A DNA stretch of 64,000 bases from Bacteroidota bacterium (GCA_018268075.1 JAFDXH010000206.1:55886-119885), one strand, 5' to 3'; positions 52,653 through 61,622 are shown, numbered from the stretch's first letter. Notes: generated by a model from the letters alone, not told the origin. Numbers and translations are program-made.

Positions 52653-53975
52653 ATGAAAATTTACTTCAATATTTTGCTGGTGCTCTCTATTGGAATTTTT
52701 TCCTGCACCACTTCAAGAAATGCCTATAGTAATTATGATGACAACAATTATCAACAGTATGATAATTCAGGCCCCATCTCTTATCAAACATTTTACGATC
52801 AACTAAGCCCTTATGGTATGTGGGTAAACTATCCGGGATATGGCTATGTATGGTCTCCAAGTTTATCCGGTTTCCGGCCATATTATAGTAATGGACAATG
52901 GGCCTATTCATCTTACGGATGGACCTGGGTATCCAACTATAACTGGGGATGGGCGCCCTTCCACTATGGCCGCTGGATGGATGACCCCTTTTATGGATGG
53001 CTATGGGTACCCGGCTATGAGTGGGCTCCGGCTTGGGTAGCATGGCGTGGTGGTGGCGACTATTATGGATGGGCTCCTATTGGTCCCGGTTTTGGATTTA
53101 ATTCTTATGGATCCATCCCGTATGATAATTATTGTTTCGTACCCAGAAGATACATAAACAGCCCCCGTATAAACAATTATTATATTGATAGAAGAAAAAA
53201 TGTAACTATTATTAATAACACCACAATCATTAATAATAACATTACCTACAATAAAAATATAATTAATGCAGGGCCATCTGTAAGAGATGTGGAGCAAGCA
53301 ACCAATTCAACAATCAGGCCTGCTCAAATTGTGAATCGCCGTACACCTGGAGAAAGTAATTTGAGTAATGGAAAAATAGCAATCTATAAGCCCGCAATAA
53401 CAGAATCTGTTGAAAATAAAAATGAAGCTAAACCTACGAGAGTCTTTTCAACAGATCAGTTATCAAGAACCAGAGAAGCCCAAAAATTACCTTCAGCTTC
53501 TTCGCAAAATGGTGTAAGAAAAATGGATGGAAGTAAAAATATAGAATTGGCACCCCCTCAGAAGGAGAATATAGAGAATAATGATATCAGGCGAAACCCA
53601 CAAAGTGAAGAACCAAGGACTAATAACTTACCCAAACCGTTACCACAGAAGCTTCCGGCAAAAGTGGATAACAATTCAGGCTCACCCGTACCAATAAACG
53701 AAAAGCCTCCGGTGCGGGTATTTCGAAATCAACCAATGGAGCGTAGCCAAGCTGAAGGGGTACAGCCAGCACCACATGTTAGAAATTTTCCGAGGCAAAA
53801 TGACCGACAAGAAAAAGTGCCACAAACACGCAGACCCCAGGAAGAACGCGTAGCACCAAGGCCAGTTCAACGAGTAGAGAGAGATATTGTGCAACCACCT
53901 GTTCGTGAAGAAAGAGCGCCAGTTCAAAGAGAGTTTAGGCCTGCTCAGGAAGCTCCGGCAAGGCAAGATAAATAA
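52653..53975 (+). CDS. DUF6600-like lipoprotein rich in Trp/Tyr, with charged tail
   Basis: A 440-residue lipoprotein (lipobox LSIGIFSC with Cys near residue 18). Residues 40-160 are packed with aromatics in short repeats: LSPYGMWVNYPGYGYVWSPS, YSSYGWTWVSNYNWGWAPFH, YGRWMDDPFYGWLWVPGYEW. This matches the DUF6600 pattern from memory. The last 270 residues are Pro, Arg, Gln and Glu rich and probably disordered (PQTRRPQEERVAPRPVQRVE). It is probably an outer-membrane surface lipoprotein; no function is known to me. A clear terminator follows. Confidence 0.75.
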   Translation: MKIYFNILLVLSIGIFSCTTSRNAYSNYDDNNYQQYDNSGPISYQTFYDQLSPYGMWVNYPGYGYVWSPSLSGFRPYYSNGQWAYSSYGWTWVSNYNWGWAPFHYGRWMDDPFYGWLWVPGYEWAPAWVAWRGGGDYYGWAPIGPGFGFNSYGSIPYDNYCFVPRRYINSPRINNYYIDRRKNVTIINNTTIINNNITYNKNIINAGPSVRDVEQATNSTIRPAQIVNRRTPGESNLSNGKIAIYKPAITESVENKNEAKPTRVFSTDQLSRTREAQKLPSASSQNGVRKMDGSKNIELAPPQKENIENNDIRRNPQSEEPRTNNLPKPLPQKLPAKVDNNSGSPVPINEKPPVRVFRNQPMERSQAEGVQPAPHVRNFPRQNDRQEKVPQTRRPQEERVAPRPVQRVERDIVQPPVREERAPVQREFRPAQEAPARQDK

Positions 53976-53992
53976 ATGAAATCATAGAAATA

Positions 53993-54022
53993 CAAGCCTG
54001 AAAAATCTTTCGGGCTTTTTTT
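53993..54022 (+). terminator. Terminator of the DUF6600-like gene
   Basis: AAGCCTGAAA pairs with TTTCGGGCTT (one G-T), then seven T. Confidence 0.88.
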
Positions 54023-54115
54023 ATGAGGATTATTGATCACTCGAAAAAAAGTTTGATTAAATATTTCTCCCAACGATGTTTTGTTATCGCTTCATTTATT
54101 AAATTTGCGCACCAT

Positions 54116-54201
54116 GCGGAGGTGGCGAAATTGGTAGACGCACTACTTTGAGGTGGTAGCGCCTTTTACCGGGCGTGGGAGTTCGAATCTCCTCTTCCGC
54201 A
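54116..54201 (+). tRNA. tRNA-Leu (anticodon GAG)
   Basis: An 86-base class II tRNA with a long variable arm. Acceptor GCGGAGG pairs with CTTCCGC (one G-T), the anticodon loop is TTGAGGT (anticodon GAG) on a five-pair stem CTACT/GGTAG, and the T arm has GTTCGAATC. The 3' CCA is not encoded. A terminator-like hairpin follows. Confidence 0.93.
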
Positions 54202-54205
54202 CTTA

Positions 54206-54232
54206 AAACCTTCCTAATGGGAGGTTTTTTTT
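54206..54232 (+). terminator. Terminator after tRNA-Leu(GAG)
   Basis: AACCTTCC pairs with GGGAGGTT (one G-T) around TAAT, then eight T. Confidence 0.8.
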
Positions 54233-54328
54233 AAACCCTATAAATCGCTTAAACCAGTTTCTCATAACGATTTGCAGCGATCCTCCCATGCAGAGGCAAA
54301 GTAAAAAAAATGAATGGACTCATCTTTT

Positions 54329-55471
54329 CTAAGAATTGAGGACAATTCGGAAGGTAGTTCCCTTATTAGGTTCAGAATGTTTTATGAATAATTGCCCTTT
54401 GTGGTATTGTTCTATTATTCTTTTACTTAATGAAAGGCCAAGCCCCCACCCTCTTTTTTTGGTAGTAAATCCCGGCCGAAAAACATTGGACATGTTTTTT
54501 TTACTAATCCCCTTTCCTGTATCTGAAATATCTATAATCGCGTGGCCTGAAATCGCACTCAGTTTAATAGTAATCATACCATCGCCGCCCATGGCATCCA
54601 ATGCATTTTTCAAAAGATTTTCTATAACCCAATCAAACAAAGGCGCGGAAATGTGCGCCTGTATTTCTGATGGAGCAATTAATTTAAAAACCACCCGTTC
54701 TGAAGACATCCTTTTAATGTAACCTACAATATTTTCAACCTGTTCATTAATACTTTGCAGGTACATTTTGGGCGTACTTCCGATTTTGCTAAATCGGTCA
54801 CTGATCAATCTTAATCTACTTACATCTTTATTCATTTCATCTACCACATCCTTGTTCTCATTATTTTCCTTAAGCATTTCTATCCAACCTTGTAGTGAAG
54901 ATATAGGCGTACCTAATTGGTGAGCAGTTTCTTTTGCCATGCCAGCCCACACTTGGTTTTGAGTAGATTTACTTCTAACAGACATAGCATAAAGCGTAAC
55001 AATTATAAATAATGCAATAATCAACAATTGCACAATTGGAAAATAGCGTACTTGCTTTAATAATTTAGAATCGCCATAATAATATTTATCAGCCGTATAA
55101 GGCTCTTTACTTAACTCTAAGATTATGGGCGTATGAGATGCTTTAAATTCATTCAGTTTCTTAAGCAAATACTTAGGCGAATTCACCATAGAAGAATCCA
55201 GATTACGAGAATCAATAATACTGTCCTTTTCATTAGTAGCAATAATGGGTATGTCGTTATTCTCCTGCTGTATTTTTACAGCCAGGGTAATATCACTATT
55301 AGGTAGCGATGAAGCAATAAATTTATTAGCCTCTATCCATTGGCTCAGCTTCTGACGCTCTTCTTTTTCAATCTTTTTTGCAAGAAAATCTGAGTAAAAA
55401 ATAGTGCCCGTTACAATAGCCATAGCTATTAAAGCAAGTAAAGACCTTAAGTTAAAATATTTCCTAAACAT
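54329..55471 (-). CDS. Sensor histidine kinase
   Basis: A 380-residue membrane histidine kinase. Helix one is near 10-30, then an extracytoplasmic sensor of about 110 residues (loop from 35 to 145), and helix two is FPIVQLLIIALFIIVTLYAM. The HisKA box is AKETAHQLGTPISSLQGWIE with H184, a Bacteroidota variant of the usual H-E-x-x-x-P. The HATPase domain has NLLKNALDAMGGDGMITIKL, IDISDTGKGISKKN and KKRGWGLGLSLSKRIIEQYH. The ligand is unknown and no response regulator is adjacent. It is divergent from the GT2 gene. Confidence 0.9.
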   Translation of the reverse strand: MFRKYFNLRSLLALIAMAIVTGTIFYSDFLAKKIEKEERQKLSQWIEANKFIASSLPNSDITLAVKIQQENNDIPIIATNEKDSIIDSRNLDSSMVNSPKYLLKKLNEFKASHTPIILELSKEPYTADKYYYGDSKLLKQVRYFPIVQLLIIALFIIVTLYAMSVRSKSTQNQVWAGMAKETAHQLGTPISSLQGWIEMLKENNENKDVVDEMNKDVSRLRLISDRFSKIGSTPKMYLQSINEQVENIVGYIKRMSSERVVFKLIAPSEIQAHISAPLFDWVIENLLKNALDAMGGDGMITIKLSAISGHAIIDISDTGKGISKKNMSNVFRPGFTTKKRGWGLGLSLSKRIIEQYHKGQLFIKHSEPNKGTTFRIVLNS

Positions 55472-55523
55472 ATCAAGGATTCAATTCAAATCTAAAAGGT
55501 ATATTTTAAAAATGAAAATCTTT

Positions 55524-55531
55524 TATGTTTG
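55524..55531 (+). promoter_or_regulatory. Predicted -7 promoter box of the GT2 gene
   Basis: TATGTTTG, an exact TAnnTTTG match, 21 bases before the chosen TTG start at 55553. Its presence excludes the TTG at 55529, which lies inside it. Confidence 0.5.
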
Positions 55532-55552
55532 TACTCAATAAACAAATTTGTT

Positions 55553-56584
55553 TTGCAAAAAAACGCATCTGTAGCCATTATTATTCTTAATTGGAATGGG
55601 AAAGAATTTTTAAAAAAATTCCTCCCCTCTGTTCTCAATACCAATTATCCAGATTTTGAGGTAATTGTTGCAGATAATAATTCCACTGATGGTTCTATCA
55701 GTTTTTTAAATGAGTATTTCCCACAAGTAAAAACCATCGTTCATCAAGTAAATCTTGGATTTGCAAATGGATATAACGAAACGCTTAAAAATATACAGGC
55801 AGATTATTTTGTTTTGCTCAATAGCGATGTAGAAGTAACACCAGATTGGATTACACCTGTTATTAATTATATGAATACCCACCATAATGTGGGTGCATGC
55901 CAGCCAAAAATTCTTTCATTTGAAAATAAAAACCGGTTTGAATATGCAGGCGCAGCAGGTGGTTGGATGGATAAATATGGGTACCCATTCTGCCGGGGCA
56001 GATTGTTTGATTTTTGTGAAGAAGACGATGGCCAGTATAATGATATTGCCGAAATTTTTTGGGCATCCGGCGCTGCACTATTTATCAGACCCAATGTGTT
56101 TTTTGAAATGAACGGCTTTGATCCTTATTTTTTTGCCCATCAGGAAGAAATAGATTTATGCTGGCGAATACAAATTGCAGGTTATAAGATAGTAGTTGTG
56201 CCCGCATCGGTTGTTTTTCATGTGGGCGGCGGTACCTTAGCACAAGGCACGCCCCTTAAGGCTTTTTATAATTTCAGAAACAGCCTCATTATGCTGGCCA
56301 AAAATTTATCTGGCAAGCAGGCTGCAATCAGAATTGCCCAACGGTTACTATTAGATCAGGCAGCAGCAATACAGGCACTGGCATCAGGAAAATGGAAAAT
56401 TTTCATGGCAATAGAAAAGGCACAGATAGCATTTTTTAAATGGCTTTTTTTTATAAATAAAAGTGATTTAGCTAAGGCTAAAAAACCCAAAGAGTTTTCA
56501 GGCATTTATGATGGAAGTATCGTAAAGGCATACTTTATTAATAAAAAGAGAAAATTTTCCGAAATTGTACGTTATAAAAAATGA
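55553..56584 (+). CDS. Family 2 glycosyltransferase
   Basis: A 343-residue GT2 (GT-A fold) inverting transferase. The first motif is SVAIIILNWNGKEFLKKFLP, DxD is in VLLNSDVEVTPDW, and the C-terminal E-D-like acceptor region includes FFAHQEEIDLCWRIQIAGYK. No ATG is available in frame; the TTG at 55553 (LQKNASVAIII) gives the family start. There is no membrane helix. It probably extends a surface glycan (rhamnosyl-type enzymes share the pattern); the sugar is unknown. It is an isolated gene and not part of the glycan operon at 12-16.5 kb. Confidence 0.87.
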   Translation: MQKNASVAIIILNWNGKEFLKKFLPSVLNTNYPDFEVIVADNNSTDGSISFLNEYFPQVKTIVHQVNLGFANGYNETLKNIQADYFVLLNSDVEVTPDWITPVINYMNTHHNVGACQPKILSFENKNRFEYAGAAGGWMDKYGYPFCRGRLFDFCEEDDGQYNDIAEIFWASGAALFIRPNVFFEMNGFDPYFFAHQEEIDLCWRIQIAGYKIVVVPASVVFHVGGGTLAQGTPLKAFYNFRNSLIMLAKNLSGKQAAIRIAQRLLLDQAAAIQALASGKWKIFMAIEKAQIAFFKWLFFINKSDLAKAKKPKEFSGIYDGSIVKAYFINKKRKFSEIVRYKK

Positions 56585-56629
56585 TTTTTTATCCTCAAAA
56601 GATTATTTTTGCTCAGCAAATAATAAATT

Positions 56630-56836
56630 ATGGAGAACGAAGAAGTATCAGACAGTAAATCAAAAGACCTTGCATATAGCTGGGTATCTACCTCACGGTT
56701 TTTGTTTTATTGCCAAATTGCAATTTTTGTAGCGCTGGTTGCCGGCGGCTGTTACACTATGTATAAGCATAGATACCAAGGAAAGCCTGAGGTAGAAGTA
56801 CCAGCTAATACACAATACAATCCGCAATACAAATAA
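56630..56836 (+). CDS. Small single-pass membrane protein (68 residues)
   Basis: The N-terminal half is polar (MENEEVSDSKSKDLAYSWVS), followed by one helix (FLFYCQIAIFVALVAGGCYT) and a short tail with YKHRYQGKPEVEVPANTQYN. Positioned 45 bases after the GT2 gene on the same strand. It could be an accessory subunit but I recognise no family. Its clear helix and the absence of other ORFs in the region support it as real. Confidence 0.55.
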   Translation: MENEEVSDSKSKDLAYSWVSTSRFLFYCQIAIFVALVAGGCYTMYKHRYQGKPEVEVPANTQYNPQYK

Positions 56837-56897
56837 TTTTGGGTTACATAGGTACAAACCCTATTTTTGCAATCCATTTTTAAGTTCTTATTTATCA

Positions 56898-56970
56898 GCG
56901 GAAATAGCTCATTTGGTAGAGCGCGACCTTGCCAAGGTCGAGGTGGCCGGTTCGAGCCCGGTTTTCCGCT
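56898..56970 (+). tRNA. tRNA-Gly (anticodon GCC)
   Basis: A 73-base tRNA. Acceptor GCGGAAA pairs with TTTCCGC, the anticodon loop is CTTGCCAAG region with GCC in the middle of the GACCT/GGGTC-type stem, and the T loop is TTCGAGC. No CCA is encoded. Confidence 0.95.
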
Positions 56971-56982
56971 CAAAAAAAATAT

Positions 56983-57007
56983 TCCCGATCATTCGGGATT
57001 TTTTTTT
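56983..57007 (+). terminator. Terminator between tRNA-Gly and tRNA-Leu
   Basis: TCCCGA pairs with TCGGGA around TCAT, then nine T. The two tRNA genes may therefore not share one transcript. Confidence 0.8.
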
Positions 57008-57015
57008 AAATGTTT

Positions 57016-57101
57016 ACCCGGGTGGTGGAACTGGTAGACACGCAGGACTTAAAATCCTGTTCGCAGCAATGCGAGTGTGGGTTCAACTCCCATCCCGGGT
57101 A
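57016..57101 (+). tRNA. tRNA-Leu (anticodon UAA)
   Basis: An 86-base class II tRNA with acceptor ACCCGGG/CCCGGGT, anticodon loop CTTAAAA (anticodon UAA) on stem CAGGA/TCCTG, a long variable arm and T loop TTCAACT. No intron interrupts it, unlike cyanobacterial tRNA-Leu(UAA). Confidence 0.95.
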
Positions 57102-57104
57102 CTT

Positions 57105-57131
57105 GCCTCAGCTTTTCGTTGGGGCTTTTTT
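57105..57131 (+). terminator. Terminator after tRNA-Leu(UAA)
   Basis: GCCTCAGC pairs with GTTGGGGC (two G-T pairs), then six T. Confidence 0.7.
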
Positions 57132-57299
57132 ATTTTATATAGCTTTCCTAAATTTTTATAATTCAAATTTTATTCACTGCTAGCTTAAGGCAGATAGATT
57201 TTCAAAAAACATAAATTATCAGTAGGCTTTTGCACACATTTAAATTTATTATCGGAAATTGCTGAAAGAAAAATTCCCCTATTTTTAAAAAAAAATAAT

Positions 57300-59114
57300 T
57301 TGAAAAAAGCTATCCTTCTGTTCATTACTATCAGCTCTCTACTATTGAGTGTTTCAGCGCAAACCAAGCACACCTTTAAGCTTGGCCAAACCCAATTTCT
57401 ATTAGATGGCAAACCCTTCCAAATCATTAGTGGCGAAATCCATCCCGCCAGAGTGCCACAGGAATACTGGCGCCACCGGATTCAAATGGCCAAAGCAATG
57501 GGCTGCAATACTATAGCAGCCTATGTATTCTGGAACCATCAAGAATCCTCACCGGGTGTATTTGATTTTAAAACAGGCAACAAAAATATTGCTCGCTTCA
57601 TACGTATATGCCAGGAAGAAGGTATGTGGGTGCTACTGCGCCCAGGCCCGTATGTATGTGCCGAATGGGATTTTGGCGGCCTCCCGCCTTACTTACTCAA
57701 AATTCCAGATATTAAAATACGCTGCACAGATGCCAGATACATGGCTGCTGTTAGCAGATATATCAATAGGCTCGCTCGGGAAATAGTACCACTACAATGT
57801 ATAAATGGTGGCCCTATACTAATGGTGCAGGTAGAAAATGAATATGGAAGTTTTGGAAATGATAAACCCTACATGGAATCATTGAGGAATCTTTGGATAA
57901 AAAATGAAGTAAAAATACCTTTTTATACATCTGATGGAGCAGCTACTTATATGTTAGATGCTGGTAGTATCCCAGGTGCTGCAATAGGTCTGGACAGTGG
58001 CAGTGACTCTTCAGATTTTGCGGTAGCACACCGGTACAATCCCAACGTACCATCCTTTAGCAGCGAAACCTATCCAGGGTGGCTCACTCATTGGGGCGAA
58101 AAATGGCAAAGGCCTGACACCAATGCTTTAAAAAAAGAAGTGACCTACCTTTTACAAAATAAAAAATCGTTTAACTTTTATGTAATACACGGTGGAACTA
58201 ATTTTGCTTTTACTGCAGGAGCTAACTCATCTTCGCCCACCTCATTTCAGCCGGATGTTACCAGTTACGATTATGATGCACCCATCAATGAACAGGGCGA
58301 GCCTACCGCTAAGTATTTTATGCTTCGAAACCTAATTAGCAAATTTGTTGATTATAAAATACCTGAGATACCCGCCCCTATTAAAACCATTTCTGTTGCC
58401 GCAATCCAAATGAAAAAAACGTATAATCTTTTTGATTTTCAACTGCCGCAATATCATTCACCGCAGCCTAAGCCCATGGAAGCCTACGATCAAAATCAAG
58501 GAATGATTTTATATAAAACAAAATTAATTGGTCATAAAAGTGGGCGCCTGAAAATATGGGAACCTCATGATTTTGCATTGGTTTTTTTGAATGGAAAATT
58601 TATTGATTCTGTTTTCAGAGATAAGGGAAACTGGGAGGTAAAACTTCCTGCAACGGAAGTGCCCAACCCTGAACTCGAAATATTGGTTGAGGGAATGGGC
58701 CACATCAATTTTGCTCAGTTCATGATTGACAGAAAAGGGATAACAGATAGAGTGACCCTCAATGGAATGACGCTTATGAATTGGCAAACTGAATTAATTC
58801 CAATGGATGAAAAATTTATCGCATTGAATAAACCTGCCATGCCTAAGAAAAGTGAAAGAGAAATCTGCAACTTTTTTGAAGGCAACTTTAGCCTGAATGA
58901 GACCGGCGATACTTACATTGATATGAGCCAGTACCAAAAAGGAATAGTATATGTAAACGGACACAACCTGGGCAGATACTGGAATATAGGGCCGCAGCAA
59001 CGTTTATATTGCCCTGCTTCTTGGTTAAAAAAGGGAGAAAATAAAATATTAATTTTCGATTTTTTTCAGAAAGAAGCACTACCGATAGGGTCAAAAGAGC
59101 ACTTGACTGATTAG
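57300..59114 (+). CDS. Secreted GH35 beta-galactosidase
   Basis: A 604-residue glycoside hydrolase family 35 enzyme. The start is a TTG that directly opens a signal peptide (MKKAILLFITISSLLLSVSA, cleavage after SAQ). The acid/base Glu is E181 in MVQVENEYGSFG and the nucleophile is E256 in FSSETYPGWLTHWG. Residues 60-90 carry GCNTIAAYVFWNHQESSPGV. Two beta-sandwich domains follow and the C-terminal GIVYVNGHNLGRYWNIGPQQ is the GH35 jelly-roll signature. It should release beta-galactose from galactans or glycoproteins in the periplasm or outside. No SusC/D pair is nearby, so it is not in a typical polysaccharide utilisation locus. Confidence 0.92.
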   Translation: MKKAILLFITISSLLLSVSAQTKHTFKLGQTQFLLDGKPFQIISGEIHPARVPQEYWRHRIQMAKAMGCNTIAAYVFWNHQESSPGVFDFKTGNKNIARFIRICQEEGMWVLLRPGPYVCAEWDFGGLPPYLLKIPDIKIRCTDARYMAAVSRYINRLAREIVPLQCINGGPILMVQVENEYGSFGNDKPYMESLRNLWIKNEVKIPFYTSDGAATYMLDAGSIPGAAIGLDSGSDSSDFAVAHRYNPNVPSFSSETYPGWLTHWGEKWQRPDTNALKKEVTYLLQNKKSFNFYVIHGGTNFAFTAGANSSSPTSFQPDVTSYDYDAPINEQGEPTAKYFMLRNLISKFVDYKIPEIPAPIKTISVAAIQMKKTYNLFDFQLPQYHSPQPKPMEAYDQNQGMILYKTKLIGHKSGRLKIWEPHDFALVFLNGKFIDSVFRDKGNWEVKLPATEVPNPELEILVEGMGHINFAQFMIDRKGITDRVTLNGMTLMNWQTELIPMDEKFIALNKPAMPKKSEREICNFFEGNFSLNETGDTYIDMSQYQKGIVYVNGHNLGRYWNIGPQQRLYCPASWLKKGENKILIFDFFQKEALPIGSKEHLTD

Positions 59115-59129
59115 TTGTTTTTTTTTCTT

Positions 59130-59753
59130 CTATTCTTGATGAGGCTTTACCCATGCTATGCACAGGTCGGTCAAAAAGCGAAAGTCAATACTAAGCGGAA
59201 CCTCCTTTTCTTTTTTGAAAAGAGCATTCACTTGCCCCGCCTCGTTTTGGAAATAAAAATTTTTAATTATTAGATTTCTTTTAAAATCAATACTACCATG
59301 TCCATCCCATTTGAACATAGCCTCTTTGCAGCTCCAAAAAAGTGTTAGCAATTGTAAATCATCTGACCCCTTCAGCAGCAAGAGTTCATCAAAGGATAAA
59401 AATTTATTCTTTACCCTTTTTACTTTTTCATCTATCAGCTCTACATCTATACCTATCGGCTCGGGCGCTACGATTGCTGCAACAAAATCCCTGCAATGAG
59501 ATATTGAAAAATGGAATTCTTTGTCCGGAAGGTGTGGTTTTTTACTTTGTAAAATTTCAATCTTTTCTAACGGGAAAGAAGGCTCAATTAGCTTTAATAA
59601 GTGCCGGCCAGCCAAATGCTGTAGCCGCTTGCGCGAATTGTTTATTTGAGACCGAAAGCCCATTTCCTGAACGAAAAAATCTTCGGGTTCTGTAATTTTC
59701 CAAACGGCTAATCTGGAATAATCGTTGATACTATGTTGAAAAAATAAGGGCAT
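59130..59753 (-). CDS. 4'-phosphopantetheinyl transferase family protein
   Basis: A 207-residue Sfp/AcpT-superfamily enzyme that transfers phosphopantetheine from CoA to carrier proteins. The motifs are FSISHCRDFVAAIVAPEPIG, IGIDVELIDEKVKRVKNKFL with the metal-binding D-x-E and LFWSCKEAMFKWDGHGSIDF (W-x-x-K-E-A). Length is on the short Sfp-like side. The carrier protein partner is not in the window. Its last codons overlap the region after the GH35 stop (16-base gap, convergent). Confidence 0.85.
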   Translation of the reverse strand: MPLFFQHSINDYSRLAVWKITEPEDFFVQEMGFRSQINNSRKRLQHLAGRHLLKLIEPSFPLEKIEILQSKKPHLPDKEFHFSISHCRDFVAAIVAPEPIGIDVELIDEKVKRVKNKFLSFDELLLLKGSDDLQLLTLFWSCKEAMFKWDGHGSIDFKRNLIIKNFYFQNEAGQVNALFKKEKEVPLSIDFRFLTDLCIAWVKPHQE

Positions 59754-59801
59754 AAATAAAAAATATTCCGTCTATTTGCAGGCATAAAAATAGCCAGTTA
59801 A

Positions 59802-60338
59802 ATGATATTATCAGATAAGAGAATTTTAGAAGAGATAGAAAAGAAGACCATTCTCATTAAACCATACGATCGGCAAAAATTAGGTAGCAATAGTTATGAT
59901 GTGCACTTAGGTAAAGATTTAGCCAAATACAAAGACGCTATCTTGGATGCAAAAAAACATAACGAAATTGAACATTTCACTATACCACCGGAGGGTTATG
60001 TGCTCTACCCCGATCAATTGTATCTGGGGGTAACAATGGAATACACCGAAACCCATGCTCATGTACCATTTCTGGAAGGAAAATCTTCTACAGGCCGCTT
60101 AGGCATTGACATACACGCTACAGCAGGTAAAGGCGATATAGGTTTTTGTGGCCACTGGACTTTAGAAATCTCTTGCAAAATCCCAGTGCGGATCTATGCA
60201 GGAATGCCGATTGGGCAGCTCATTTATTTTCCGTTGGAAGGTGAAGTAGAAGTAGCATACAATAAAAAGAAAAATGCCAAATACAGCCATCAGCCTGATA
60301 AACCTGTAGAGAGTATGATGTGGAAAAATCAATTTTAA
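59802..60338 (+). CDS. dcd: dCTP deaminase
   Basis: A 178-residue dCTP deaminase of normal length. Substrate-binding motifs are KLGSNSYDVHLGKDLAKYKD, HVPFLEGKSSTGRLGIDIHA, the catalytic Glu in CGHWTLEISCKIPVRIYAGM and the closing GQLIYFPLEGEVE. It turns dCTP to dUTP for thymidylate synthesis. It diverges from the PPTase gene with 48 bases between starts. Confidence 0.95.
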   Translation: MILSDKRILEEIEKKTILIKPYDRQKLGSNSYDVHLGKDLAKYKDAILDAKKHNEIEHFTIPPEGYVLYPDQLYLGVTMEYTETHAHVPFLEGKSSTGRLGIDIHATAGKGDIGFCGHWTLEISCKIPVRIYAGMPIGQLIYFPLEGEVEVAYNKKKNAKYSHQPDKPVESMMWKNQF

Positions 60339-60353
60339 ATTTCTACCAGATTA

Positions 60354-61610
60354 TTAAGCTTTTACCAGATCTATAACCGTTATCTCCGGCAAAATTCCCA
60401 CTCGGCCCGGATATCCTATAAAACCATACCCGGGATTTACATAAAGTTTTTGCGCACCTTCTTCATATAGGCCATCCCACTCTTTATAAACATACTGTAC
60501 AGGGCTCCATTTAAAGCCTGGAATTTCAATGCCAAACTGCATGCCATGTGTATGACCACTTAAGGTAAGATCTACATCAGGATATAGCGGCCGTACTTGT
60601 GCATCCCAATGGCTGGGATCGTGGCTGATTAGAATTTTAAAAGGATAACTTTCTGTTCCTGCATAAGCCTTATCCATTCTTCCATATTTGGGAAAACGAG
60701 CTTTGGCACTCCAGTTTTCTATACCCATCAGTGCAATTTCATCGCCACCGCGTGAAAGCACCACATGTTCATTCATTAATAAATGCCAACCTAACTGTGT
60801 ATGCACCTTAGCCAAGTCCTTCAGATTTTGCTCTTTGGTTACTCCCTTTATAGGCCAGGATACATAATCGCCATAATCATGATTGCCAAATGTGGAATAT
60901 ACACCCATCGGGGCTTTCACCTCACTGAAGATATCCATATAGTCTTGCATTTCAGTTGCTCTGTCATTCACCAGGTCGCCGCTAAAAATTATGAGATCTG
61001 CATTCTCACGTATTATCTTTTCTACTCCTCTGGCTACTGCATGCTTATTTGTAAAACTGCCTGAATGCACATCGCTAAAATGAACAATACGAAGTCCATC
61101 AAACCCTTCAGGTAGATTTTTAAAGGGCAACTTAATACGTTTTACCTGATAGTTATATTTATTACTAAAGCCATATAAAAGGCTTCCAAATAATGTACCG
61201 CCTGCTGCTAACCCAAGCCAGCTCAAAAATACCGAACGGCTGATTCCTTCATCATTCATCTGCGCACCTTCTGTGTTGTTAAAAAAAAGCTTACCTGCCC
61301 CCCACTGTAATAATCTCCTCAAATCATCTACAAGAAAAAAAATAGCTGCTAAAAATTGCGCAAGAAACAATCCCATAGCAGTGGCAAAAAGATAAGTTCT
61401 AATTCTTTTAGGCAAAAAATCGGGCCCCGTAAAAATAAATACCAGAAACCCAACTAAAGCCAATATGGAAATAATACCATAAATAGCAAAGATAACTCCC
61501 CTCGTTTTATGCGATGCCCCACTGGTAACGGTTTTTAATGCCATTAAAACATACCAATCTAAAAAAAGCATGATTGCAACAATAATAAAAGCACCTGCTG
61601 GTGTGCGCAT
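60354..61610 (-). CDS. Membrane-anchored metallophosphoesterase (YkuE-like)
   Basis: A 418-residue protein with four helices in the first 150 residues (AFIIVAIMLFLDWYVLMAL onward), then a calcineurin-type phosphoesterase: LRIVHFSDVHSGSFTNKHAV (D-x-H), LIIFSGDLVNDRATEMQDYM, VYSTFGNHDYGDYVSWPIKG (G-N-H-D) and LTLSGHTHGMQFGIEIPGFK (G-H-T-H). All metal ligands are present. In Bacillus YkuE is a cell-wall enzyme; LpxH-like UDP hydrolases share the fold. The substrate is unknown. It converges on dcd with 15 bases between the stops and follows the FMN reductase. Confidence 0.88.
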   Translation of the reverse strand: MRTPAGAFIIVAIMLFLDWYVLMALKTVTSGASHKTRGVIFAIYGIISILALVGFLVFIFTGPDFLPKRIRTYLFATAMGLFLAQFLAAIFFLVDDLRRLLQWGAGKLFFNNTEGAQMNDEGISRSVFLSWLGLAAGGTLFGSLLYGFSNKYNYQVKRIKLPFKNLPEGFDGLRIVHFSDVHSGSFTNKHAVARGVEKIIRENADLIIFSGDLVNDRATEMQDYMDIFSEVKAPMGVYSTFGNHDYGDYVSWPIKGVTKEQNLKDLAKVHTQLGWHLLMNEHVVLSRGGDEIALMGIENWSAKARFPKYGRMDKAYAGTESYPFKILISHDPSHWDAQVRPLYPDVDLTLSGHTHGMQFGIEIPGFKWSPVQYVYKEWDGLYEEGAQKLYVNPGYGFIGYPGRVGILPEITVIDLVKA

Positions 61611-61622
61611 GAAATTTGAATT

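Noticed and set aside
57016-57101. Possible group I intron in tRNA-Leu(UAA)
   Set aside because: The anticodon arm is continuous and the gene is 86 bases long.
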